Positions 8,324 to 15,569 of a stretch of DNA of 32,855 bases are shown one piece after another. Under the pieces are notes generated by a model. That model was not told where the DNA came from. It saw only the letters and a program-made list of their open reading frames with translations, and searched no databases. A program made the translations under genes and the position numbers. Every line of letters begins with the position of its first letter. The stretch's first letter is position 1. The DNA lies in contig JAOZUW010000013.1 of NCBI GenBank assembly GCA_029938465.1, positions 2,633 through 35,487 on the forward strand. Reading direction: 5' to 3'. This DNA comes from Bacteroidales bacterium. Its GTDB lineage: Bacteria > Bacteroidota > Bacteroidia > Bacteroidales > UBA12170.

Positions 8324-9640
8324 CTATTTTCTAATTTCTTTTACAAAATCTGAAACTGCTGAAAAAGAAACTTTTTTATCCTTAAAGTATTCCATAGCAG
8401 CATGTTTTTCATTTTCTGTGGCTGCAAAGTTATTCAAAATATTTAATAAATGCATTTTCATATGACCTTTTTGAATTCCTTTGGTTGTAAGCGACCTTAT
8501 AGCTCCAAAATTATTTGCCAAACCTGCCACTGCCGCTATCTGCATAAGGTCTTCGGCATGAGGATCTCCAAGTAATTCCATAGTGAACTTTGCCAAAGGA
8601 TGCAGTTTTGTGAGTCCACCAACGGTGCCTAATGCTAAAGGAATGGTTAAAGAGTACTTAAATCTACCATTTTTCAGCTCAACTTTTGTTAATGATCGAT
8701 ATTTACCATCTCTGGAAGCATAGGTATGACCACATGCTTCCACGGCTCTAAAATCATTTCCAGTAGCTAAAACAACGGCATCTACTCCATTGAAAATACC
8801 TTTATTATGTGTAGTTGCTCTGTAGGTATCAACGGTAGCTACTTGAACAGCTTTTTCAAATTTCCACACAAACTCATCAGTTGTCATATCAGGATCTATC
8901 CCCTCTAAATCTTTAATATCACATTCTACCCAGGCCTCCACTAAACAATCAGGAGTATAATTAGAAAGAATAGACATAATGATATGCACTGAATTATTTT
9001 TTAACTCTTGAGTATTAGTAATATAACGTTTTAATATATCAGCAAATTCTTCTAAACAAGAATTAATAAAATTAGCTCCCATGGAGTCGATGGTATCAAA
9101 ACTGGCTTTTATCTGGAAATAATCGTCAATTTCGTGGCGCATATCTATCAATTCTATAGCTAAGATACCACCACCACGTTCACGCATATTTTTGGTTATC
9201 TCATTGGTTCCTTCAATAAACAGTTGCTTAAGAGTTGCGAAATGTTGTTTCAGTAATTTATGATCGCCAGCCCAGATAAAATGTACTTGACCTATTTTTG
9301 TTTTACTAAGAATGCGGGTATGAAAACCTCCACGTGTAAACCAAAATTTAGCACTATTACTAGCAGCAGCAATAACAGAGCTTTCTTCTATCACCATAGG
9401 AATCATATAGTTTTTCCCATTGATAATAACATTTGGAGCTAAACCATAAGGGAAAAAGAAATTGGAAATAGTATTCTCTGCAAATTCCTCAAATAATTTC
9501 TGCTTTCCCAATTCAGGATGCCAAAAAGACTTTAACTCTTTCTCTACTTCTTCAGGATTTGAGAAATATGAAGCTACTTTTTTAACTTTTTGTTCCTTAC
9601 TTAATTTGGAAAAACCCTTGATGATCTCTTTTTCGTACAT
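8324..9640 (-). CDS. mvaA: Class II (degradative-type) hydroxymethylglutaryl-CoA reductase
   Basis: This 438-residue protein catalyses the interconversion of HMG-CoA and mevalonate, the committed step of the mevalonate route. The class II signature is clear: ENTISNFFFPYGLAPN near 55-70, and EES at 85-87 holding the catalytic Glu. THNKGIFNG has the catalytic Lys at 280, ATGND the Asp at 296, and KGHMKMH the His at 393. The length fits the soluble bacterial class (about 430 residues) with no membrane anchor. Its stop is 63 bp from the kinase start and its start is 3 bp from the stop of the isomerase gene, so idi2-hmgr is tightly coupled. Class II enzymes can run in either direction, but isoprenoid neighbours argue for mevalonate synthesis here. 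The cofactor preference (NADH or NADPH) cannot be read reliably. Confidence 0.95.
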   Translation of the reverse strand: MYEKEIIKGFSKLSKEQKVKKVASYFSNPEEVEKELKSFWHPELGKQKLFEEFAENTISNFFFPYGLAPNVIINGKNYMIPMVIEESSVIAAASNSAKFWFTRGGFHTRILSKTKIGQVHFIWAGDHKLLKQHFATLKQLFIEGTNEITKNMRERGGGILAIELIDMRHEIDDYFQIKASFDTIDSMGANFINSCLEEFADILKRYITNTQELKNNSVHIIMSILSNYTPDCLVEAWVECDIKDLEGIDPDMTTDEFVWKFEKAVQVATVDTYRATTHNKGIFNGVDAVVLATGNDFRAVEACGHTYASRDGKYRSLTKVELKNGRFKYSLTIPLALGTVGGLTKLHPLAKFTMELLGDPHAEDLMQIAAVAGLANNFGAIRSLTTKGIQKGHMKMHLLNILNNFAATENEKHAAMEYFKDKKVSFSAVSDFVKEIRK

Positions 9641-9643
9641 TTT

Positions 9644-10627
9644 TTATTTATTAGATAAAAAGCTTTGTGCTATCTGAAGTGTTTTTTTAACTAATCTCAT
9701 ATATTGCTGAAGCTGAGGGTAATCTTCTCGGGCATATTTTAAAAACTGAAATGCCATACCCATTATTGCAGGAGTATTTAAAGCATTTAATAGATAAAAA
9801 CCTGATAAAGGTTTTATACCTCCACTAACTATGATTTCTTTATTCTTCAATAATTCAACTGGAAATGTATTGATAATTTCTATCATCTCATGAGCTGTAT
9901 GACCAATATTCACCAAATCACCCAACTGTTCCAAATCCATTTCCTGAGATCGCATCAGTTCTATTAAACTAAAACTAGTACCTCCTAAAGCTGCCAATTC
10001 AATTCCTGCAATATTAGAATCTAATAAGGCTTTTAAACTCTTAGGACCCATACCCTGCCCTACTTCTTTCACTATTAACGGAAATTCTATTTGCTCCAAT
10101 AGCAAGTTGATTGTTTCGATTGGAGGTTTTTTATAAATATCGCCCTCGGGCTGAAGTAACTCTTGAAGTGGGTTTACATGCAAGATTAAACCATCAGCCT
10201 GAAGTTTAAGAATAAGATTATTTATTTTGTCTACTTCGCCATTCTCCAATAGTTTCTCTACTTGTGCCACTCCCAGATTAGCCATTAGAGGTAAATCTGG
10301 TCCCATTATTTTACGAATATCAAAATCATCTAATCTATCGTTAGACTCTAACAAAGTACGACAAGATCCCAAACCCATTCCCATACCAAATTCGCTACAC
10401 GCCTTTGCCAAGTTCTGATTGATGTTTTTTGCTTCAGATGTACCACCAGTCATACTACTCACCCATAAAGGCAAGCTAAGCTCTTTATTTAAAAACTTCT
10501 GCTTTGGAAGGCTTTTTAATTCATTAGAAACCAAAATAGGTTCATAATTAAGTAGATCAGCTACTTCTTGCTCAAAAAGCTGAGCTTGATAAGCCAGGTT
10601 GATATGGTCTTTTTTACGGGATTGCAT
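9644..10627 (-). CDS. fni: Type 2 isopentenyl-diphosphate delta-isomerase (FMN-dependent)
   Basis: This 327-residue FMN- and NADPH-requiring isomerase interconverts IPP and DMAPP. Family signatures are present: RKKDHI at 4-9, SSMTGGT at 57-63, the active-site stretch HVNPLQE (H150, N152, Q155) followed by QPEGD (Q159, E161), VKEVGQGM for the phosphate/FMN side, and the late GGTSFS and SGGIK motifs of the TIM barrel. Length is normal for the family (about 330-350). It is the first gene of an isoprenoid operon that continues with HMG-CoA reductase 3 bp downstream and a GHMP kinase. The upstream 64 bp contain TATATTCG on the minus strand, one base off the -7 consensus, so the operon may start here and not at the helicase gene behind it. 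The type 2 enzyme commonly accompanies mevalonate genes. Confidence 0.95.
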   Translation of the reverse strand: MQSRKKDHINLAYQAQLFEQEVADLLNYEPILVSNELKSLPKQKFLNKELSLPLWVSSMTGGTSEAKNINQNLAKACSEFGMGMGLGSCRTLLESNDRLDDFDIRKIMGPDLPLMANLGVAQVEKLLENGEVDKINNLILKLQADGLILHVNPLQELLQPEGDIYKKPPIETINLLLEQIEFPLIVKEVGQGMGPKSLKALLDSNIAGIELAALGGTSFSLIELMRSQEMDLEQLGDLVNIGHTAHEMIEIINTFPVELLKNKEIIVSGGIKPLSGFYLLNALNTPAIMGMAFQFLKYAREDYPQLQQYMRLVKKTLQIAQSFLSNK

Positions 10628-10691
10628 ATTTCTAATTTTATACTGCGAATATAAGGAAATGTGATGGTATTTTGGGGAAGTATTTCTAATC

Positions 10692-12041
10692 CTATCTCCT
10701 TTTATTCTTATTATTCATGTTTTTATCACCTCGGGTTTGAGCTTTCTTATATTTTTTCTTTTTAAATTTATAAGAACCTCCCTGGTTGACTTTTTTGTTT
10801 TTTTCTTTCTTTTCGTGAAAAGCAGCTCTAGATGGATCTATAATAGTTTTTTGAGGTGTATTTATTTCTAACATTTTTGGGCGTTCCTCTGGAGTAAGCT
10901 CATTGGATATTTCTACCGTTGAAGGAAAATCAATCATAGGTATTTTATAATCCATTAAAGTTTCGATCGCCTCTTTTGCTTTTTCTTCACTTTCGGTATA
11001 AAACAATATGGATTTACCCATTTTTTTTGCTCTTCCTGTTCTACCTATACGATGCATATAATTCTCTGGATATTTTGGAGTATTGAAATTGATAACATGA
11101 GTAATCATTTCTAAATCCAAACCACGCGCCATCACATCAGTAGAGACTAGAACTCTGGTTAAGCCTTCTTCAAATTCCCGAATAGATTTAAATCTGTAAT
11201 TCTGTGATTTATTAGAGTGTATCACAGAAACATCCGAACCATAATCTAATTCCATAGCTTCATAAATCTTATCCGCACTCTTTTTATCGGGAGCAAATAC
11301 CAGAACCTTAGCAAATTCTTCTTTGTTTTTAACTATTTTCTTCAGCAAATTTATCTTGGTATAAAAATTCTTTACTACATAACACTGTTGCTCAATATTA
11401 TCTAAAGGAGTACCACTCACAGCTATAGATACCTTTCTAGGTTTTGTAAAAAAATCGTCAATCAAAATATCTATTTCCTCTGTCATAGTAGCCGAAAACA
11501 TAATATTTTGTCGGCGCTCTTTCATGATTTCAAAAATATTGGTCAGTTGATAACGAAAACCCAGATCCAACATCACATCAACCTCGTCAATCACTAATTT
11601 TTTTACAGAATTTAGTTTTAAAACTCCCGTGAGTGCTAAATCGTAAAGACGTCCTGGAGTAGCTACTAAAATATCGCATCCTTGTACTACTGTATGTTTT
11701 TGGGTATTAATATTTGTTCCACCATAAACACCTAATACACGTACATTAATGTATGGAGTCAAACTTTCAATCATTTCTAGCACTTGTATTACCAATTCCC
11801 TGGTAGGCACTAATACTAAGACTCTTGGCGAAATCTGCTCTGAATATTTCAAATCCCGTAATATGGGTAACATATAAGCTACAGTCTTACCTGTACCTGT
11901 TTGAGATATCCCCACCACATCATTACCCGAAAGAACTGCAGGATAAGCTTCAATTTGTATGGGGGTTGGATTTTCAAATCCCAAATCATCAATAGCATTT
12001 AGCAATGGTTTTGATAGATTTAATTGTTCAAAAGTCTTCAT
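10692..12041 (-). CDS. DEAD-box family ATP-dependent RNA helicase with DEVD motif II (RhlE-like)
   Basis: This 449-residue protein is a two-domain superfamily 2 RNA helicase. Seen motifs: Q-motif region FENPTPIQ (22-29), motif I SQTGTGKT (46-53), motif Ia PTREL (79-83), motif II DEVD (152-155), motif III SAT (183-185), and motif VI HRIGRTGRA in the second RecA domain. Motif II reads DEVD instead of DEAD, and motif I begins with Ser instead of Ala; both keep the catalytic residues. The last 40 residues are strongly basic (Lys/Arg/Asn rich), as in RhlE-like proteins where the tail binds RNA non-specifically. It probably acts in ribosome assembly or mRNA turnover. It is followed after 65 bp by the isoprenoid operon, with no obvious functional link. 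A TACTTTTG promoter box precedes it by a few bases. Confidence 0.93.
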   Translation of the reverse strand: MKTFEQLNLSKPLLNAIDDLGFENPTPIQIEAYPAVLSGNDVVGISQTGTGKTVAYMLPILRDLKYSEQISPRVLVLVPTRELVIQVLEMIESLTPYINVRVLGVYGGTNINTQKHTVVQGCDILVATPGRLYDLALTGVLKLNSVKKLVIDEVDVMLDLGFRYQLTNIFEIMKERRQNIMFSATMTEEIDILIDDFFTKPRKVSIAVSGTPLDNIEQQCYVVKNFYTKINLLKKIVKNKEEFAKVLVFAPDKKSADKIYEAMELDYGSDVSVIHSNKSQNYRFKSIREFEEGLTRVLVSTDVMARGLDLEMITHVINFNTPKYPENYMHRIGRTGRAKKMGKSILFYTESEEKAKEAIETLMDYKIPMIDFPSTVEISNELTPEERPKMLEINTPQKTIIDPSRAAFHEKKEKNKKVNQGGSYKFKKKKYKKAQTRGDKNMNNKNKRR

Positions 12042-12055
12042 TGAAATTTTTTTTG

Positions 12056-12063
12056 CAAAAGTA
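12056..12063 (-). promoter_or_regulatory. Candidate -7 promoter box (TACTTTTG) for the DEVD helicase
   Basis: An exact match to the Bacteroidota -7 pattern TAnnTTTG on the minus strand, about 15 bp before the helicase start codon. No clear TTTG -33 element is seen at the usual 19-21 bp spacing. The implied leader would be very short (under 10 bases). Confidence 0.35.
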
Positions 12064-12110
12064 CAGCTAATTTAGTTTCTAAATAAACTTATGAAAATTA
12101 GAATTGGTAT

Positions 12111-14369
12111 TTATCTGTTCGGAAATTTCTGCTTCATTACTAGATGCAATTTCTCAGCTTCACTTTCATATTTATTCTGAATATAAAAATTTAGCAAATT
12201 AGAATAACTTGTGAAATTATCCTGATCCTTTCCAATGGCTATTAATAAATACTTCTCAGCTCTTTTCTTATCTTCAAAGAAATCGTAAAGCATAGCAATA
12301 TTATAATCTACTCTTCCATTTAATGGCATCAATTTACTAGCTTTAATCAGATACTCTAATGATCTTTGATACTTTCCGTTTTCAGATAATATCAAACCAT
12401 AATTATATAAAGCATCGGGATTTGTTGGGAACTCAGCTACATACTTCTCAAGTATTTCTTCCGATTTCAGTGGCAATCCTATGGCACTGTACAAATAGGA
12501 TAAATTCATTTTAGCCACATACAACTCCTCATCTTGTGTTATTGCTTTTAAATAATACTGCTCTGATTTTTTAAAATCTTTATGTTGATAATAATAATTG
12601 GCCAGATTAAACTTCCCAATGGGAAAGTCAGCATTATATTTTAAAACTTCCAGTTGTTCCACCTTTACATTCTCAAAAACTTCTTTGTAATTTTTTGGAA
12701 TTAGAGTAGAATCCAAATAAGAAAGTCTATTTGCAACTTCAAGCCTAACTGCTTTAGTTTCATCGTATAATAAAGGAAATAAGTATTCTAAATCCTCTTC
12801 TGTTTCCAAATTAAATCTAGTTATTGCAGCAATACGAATAGCAGGCTCTATATTTTTTAAAGACTGTTTTATTAACTGATTATTTACTGAATCATCACTC
12901 AAATAAGCTAAAGCTAAACTTTTAATATTTGCAGGATATAAATCGTCTTTAATAATATCTTTCAGATCATTATCTGCCCCCTTTATTCCATCAATGGCAT
13001 CAGAGAAATGTGCACCATACTGAGAAGGTCGACTTTCTCCAAACCATTTTTCAATATGATTTTGAGCCCAGGCATTACTTTCCTCCTTATGGCATTGATT
13101 ACAAGCATTAGGACTTCCGTTTTTTTCTGACAAATCGGGGCGAGGAATTCTAAAACTATGATCTCGGCGATAGTCTACCCCCATATAATTCTGCCCATGC
13201 ATATGACAATTAATACATTCGGTACCAGATCCTACTTCAAATTTCACTCCTGCATCAGAAAAAAGAGCTTCTCCTATTTCACCATAATCCTTATGAAAAG
13301 TATGGGTTTTTGTGTTATAATCTTGAGCTTTATGACATTGTAAACAAAGGGCATTACCTTCCAAGATTAATTGTCCGGAATGTACATTATGACAATCGTT
13401 ACACTTAACCTCTTCCATATACATTCGGCTCTGAGTAAAAGAAGCATATACATAGTCTTCTTCTTTTATTTGTCCGTCGATATGCCAATTGGGTTCCCCA
13501 GGAAGAACTGGATTAATATGATTGTAAATACTTTTGGAATGAGGATCAAAATCACCCATAATACTCCTACGAGAGTGACATCGAGCACAATTATCTATAT
13601 ATTGTTTATTATCGATACCACTTGTCTGTATAGGCAATCCGTAGTTGATAAAATCCTGACGTGCATAATCTGCTAAATTAGCCCATTTCAAATGCTTAGA
13701 TGCCGGACCATGGCAAGCTTCGCAGCTTACATCTATCTCCGACCAAGTAGTGTGATAGCTATCTGTTTCAACATTATAGCCTTTTTTCAAGTTGGTTGAA
13801 TGACAATCGGCACACATGGAATTCCAGTTTTGCGCCTGATTGGTCCAATGCAACCAATTGGTGTGGGTGACCGACATTCCTTGATAAACACTATCAGCCA
13901 TATAATACCACAAGCTATCTTTACTATTCCATGTTAATGCCAGAGTTTGCAAGCGCCCCCCTTCAAACTCCACTAAATATTGCTGTAAAGGGTAATGTCC
14001 AAATACATATTTCACTTCATATTCCTGCATTTTCCCTTGATCTCCATCAGTAAAAACAAAGAATTTACTATTTCTCTTATAAAATTTATGCTTTTGATTA
14101 TTCCTAAGTAAAACTACATCATTAAAATCACCCAAAACAGTCGTATCATTAGCATAATCCATAGCTAAATCATGATCTGAACCTACCCAATCGTTATACT
14201 CGGCTTCATGGCACTCTACACAAGCTTCTTTGCCCACATATTCCGAATTAATATTTATCGGAGTCCTATCAGAAAAATATATTTGTATTAACATATAAAT
14301 AGGCAGTAGTAGCAAAACTACTAATGTAAGAATGCCAATAGCACTATTATATTTCTTTTGGTCAATCAT
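12111..14369 (-). CDS. Membrane-anchored octaheme cytochrome c with HEAT-like and TPR C-terminal region
   Basis: This 752-residue protein has one N-terminal membrane helix (about 9-32), then eight CxxCH heme c sites beginning at C50, C186, C216, C261, C323, C342, C385 and C423. The first region reads like a cytochrome c554-type module (SEYVGKEACVECH). Residues 430-560 resemble HEAT-like helical repeats, and about 575-750 are tetratricopeptide repeats. The heme domain should face the periplasm. Its ATG follows the Rieske stop codon directly (TAAATG), so the two are translationally coupled, and cytochrome b lies further upstream. In this setting it probably accepts electrons from the Rieske/cytochrome b core in place of cytochrome c1 or f, and the TPR part may hold partner proteins. 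Homologues of this heme-TPR type also occur apart from bc complexes, so an independent role in an extracellular or periplasmic electron chain is possible. Confidence 0.88.
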   Translation of the reverse strand: MIDQKKYNSAIGILTLVVLLLLPIYMLIQIYFSDRTPININSEYVGKEACVECHEAEYNDWVGSDHDLAMDYANDTTVLGDFNDVVLLRNNQKHKFYKRNSKFFVFTDGDQGKMQEYEVKYVFGHYPLQQYLVEFEGGRLQTLALTWNSKDSLWYYMADSVYQGMSVTHTNWLHWTNQAQNWNSMCADCHSTNLKKGYNVETDSYHTTWSEIDVSCEACHGPASKHLKWANLADYARQDFINYGLPIQTSGIDNKQYIDNCARCHSRRSIMGDFDPHSKSIYNHINPVLPGEPNWHIDGQIKEEDYVYASFTQSRMYMEEVKCNDCHNVHSGQLILEGNALCLQCHKAQDYNTKTHTFHKDYGEIGEALFSDAGVKFEVGSGTECINCHMHGQNYMGVDYRRDHSFRIPRPDLSEKNGSPNACNQCHKEESNAWAQNHIEKWFGESRPSQYGAHFSDAIDGIKGADNDLKDIIKDDLYPANIKSLALAYLSDDSVNNQLIKQSLKNIEPAIRIAAITRFNLETEEDLEYLFPLLYDETKAVRLEVANRLSYLDSTLIPKNYKEVFENVKVEQLEVLKYNADFPIGKFNLANYYYQHKDFKKSEQYYLKAITQDEELYVAKMNLSYLYSAIGLPLKSEEILEKYVAEFPTNPDALYNYGLILSENGKYQRSLEYLIKASKLMPLNGRVDYNIAMLYDFFEDKKRAEKYLLIAIGKDQDNFTSYSNLLNFYIQNKYESEAEKLHLVMKQKFPNR

Positions 14370-14819
14370 TTATACATAAGTTATTTGCGATGTTTGGAAA
14401 TCTTTTCTTTTGATGGGCTTATGGATATCCACAAATACTTCACCTTTAACTATGCTAATGGGGAAAATATCTAAAGCTCTTGTAGCTGGTGGTGACTCTA
14501 CTTCACCAAATTTATTAAATGATGAAGCATGACAAGGGCATTCAAAACCATTATCATTAGCCTGAACAATACAACCCAAATGTGTGCATTTTACCGACAA
14601 GGCTAATAATCCACCATCTTCAAGCACTGATAATTGAAATTTAGCTGATCCGAAAGGATAGATTTTATTTTTTTCCAAACTATCTAACCTACCCACTTTG
14701 TATAGCTGATTATCGCCATTATTGATGTTCTTGTTTTTAAGTGCATCAAAGGTTAAATAGCCTGCTTCTAATGCCACTAATGCTAGTGCTGTTTTCTTTA
14801 TGAAATTTTTTCTGTTCAT
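14370..14819 (-). CDS. Rieske [2Fe-2S] iron-sulfur protein of a cytochrome bc-type complex
   Basis: The Rieske fold is shown by the two cluster-binding boxes CTHLGC and CPCHAS, separated by 11 residues, with the two Cys-x-His pairs intact. The N-terminus (MNRKNFIKK followed by a hydrophobic stretch) resembles a twin-arginine signal-anchor with RK in place of RR, as fits a periplasmic Rieske head with an uncleaved anchor. I place the start at the ATG at 14819 (about 149 residues). An in-frame ATG at 14834 would add five residues, but that ATGGTT is the end of a 65-bp repeat unit that abuts the gene, so it may have been created by the repeat. The stop codon touches the start of the octaheme cytochrome gene. 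The natural upstream partner, cytochrome b, is separated from it by an inserted GxxExxY cassette. Confidence 0.92.
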   Translation of the reverse strand: MNRKNFIKKTALALVALEAGYLTFDALKNKNINNGDNQLYKVGRLDSLEKNKIYPFGSAKFQLSVLEDGGLLALSVKCTHLGCIVQANDNGFECPCHASSFNKFGEVESPPATRALDIFPISIVKGEVFVDIHKPIKRKDFQTSQITYV

Positions 14820-14828
14820 CTTTTTTTG

Positions 14829-14894
14829 AACCATTAAGAAGTTAAGATTAATTAAGAGTATTATCTCTTAATGTGCCTTAATGCCTTTATGGTT
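14829..14894. repeat. 65-bp palindromic repeat, copy 1
   Basis: The unit starts with AACCATTAAG and ends with CTTTATGGTT, which are imperfect inverted ends. In between, several TTAAG words on the left mirror CTTAA words on the right, so the unit can fold as a long imperfect hairpin. This copy is 66 bp and directly abuts the 5' end of the Rieske gene. A 20-bp linker shared with copy 2 follows it. Confidence 0.9.
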
Positions 14895-14914
14895 GGTTTC
14901 CTTCTTTATTCTTG

Positions 14915-14979
14915 AACCATTAAGAAGTTAAGATTAATTAAGGGTATATCTCTTAATGTGCCTTAATGCCTTTATGGTT
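14915..14979. repeat. 65-bp palindromic repeat, copy 2
   Basis: Same orientation as copy 1 and nearly identical; the period between copies 1 and 2 is 86 bp, including a shared linker (GGTTTCCTTCTTTATTC region). The near-identity of repeat plus linker suggests recent tandem duplication. Confidence 0.9.
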
Positions 14980-14999
14980 AGTTTCCTTCTTTATTCTTG

Positions 15000-15064
15000 A
15001 ACCATTAAATAGTTAAGATTCATTAAGGGTATATCTCTTAATGTGCCTTAATGCCTTTATGGTT
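15000..15064. repeat. 65-bp palindromic repeat, copy 3
   Basis: Third tandem copy, with a period of 85 bp from copy 2. It ends 5 bp before the stop codon of the GxxExxY gene, so it lies immediately downstream of that gene in the direction of its transcription. Confidence 0.9.
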
Positions 15065-15069
15065 AGTTT

Positions 15070-15480
15070 TTAATCATCTAACCCCTTAAAATATTCATTA
15101 ACAAATGGTTTCATTGACTTAGAGATATTATCAGTAAAAAAGTTTATCAATAAGCCTTGTGGTTTTTCCAGAAGTTTCATATAAGTTAATAGTTGTGCTT
15201 CATGAACAGGTAAAACTTTCTCAATAGCCTTTAATTCAACTATTACTAAATCATCAACCAACAGATCTAATCGTAATTCAGTATCCATTTCTAGACCTTT
15301 ATAGCTAACAGGAACAATTACTTGCTGTTTCACATTATAACCTTGTAATTTCAATTCATACTTCAAGCATTTTTCATAAACACTTTCCAACAAACCTGGT
15401 CCAAGTTGTTTATGTACTTCAATTGCACAACCAACAATTCTATAAGATAAATCTGTTACGTCTTCTTTTGTTAAACTCAT
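15070..15480 (-). CDS. GxxExxY protein (PD-(D/E)XK nuclease-like)
   Basis: This 136-residue protein carries the family-defining GxxExxY motif (GLLESVY, in GPGLLESVYEKCL near residue 30). Later, RLDLLV and VELKA give the Asp and Glu-x-Lys of a PD-(D/E)XK nuclease core. The length matches the usual 120-140 residues. Members are common in multiple copies in Bacteroidota and other environmental bacteria; their function is not established. The gene lies between cytochrome b and Rieske and is bracketed by four copies of a palindromic 65-bp repeat, one on its upstream side and three on its downstream side. Inference: gene plus repeats form a cassette that was inserted into the respiratory operon. 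It shares the strand of the operon, so it may be co-transcribed. Confidence 0.9.
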   Translation of the reverse strand: MSLTKEDVTDLSYRIVGCAIEVHKQLGPGLLESVYEKCLKYELKLQGYNVKQQVIVPVSYKGLEMDTELRLDLLVDDLVIVELKAIEKVLPVHEAQLLTYMKLLEKPQGLLINFFTDNISKSMKPFVNEYFKGLDD

Positions 15481-15496
15481 CTCTTATTCAATTTTT

Positions 15497-15561
15497 AACC
15501 ATTAAGAAGTTAAGACTAGTTAAAGGTGTATTTCTTAATATTCCTTAATGCCTTAATGGTT
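15497..15561. repeat. 65-bp palindromic repeat, copy 4 (diverged)
   Basis: Same orientation as copies 1-3 but about ten bases different. Its ends are a perfect 10-bp inverted pair, AACCATTAAG and CTTAATGGTT. It lies between the cytochrome b stop codon and the start of the GxxExxY gene. Confidence 0.88.
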
Positions 15562-15569
15562 GGTTTTTA

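Noticed and set aside
14829-15064. CRISPR-like array
   Set aside because: The spacers between the repeats are themselves repeated and not unique, the units are palindromic and 65 bp long, and no cas genes are nearby.
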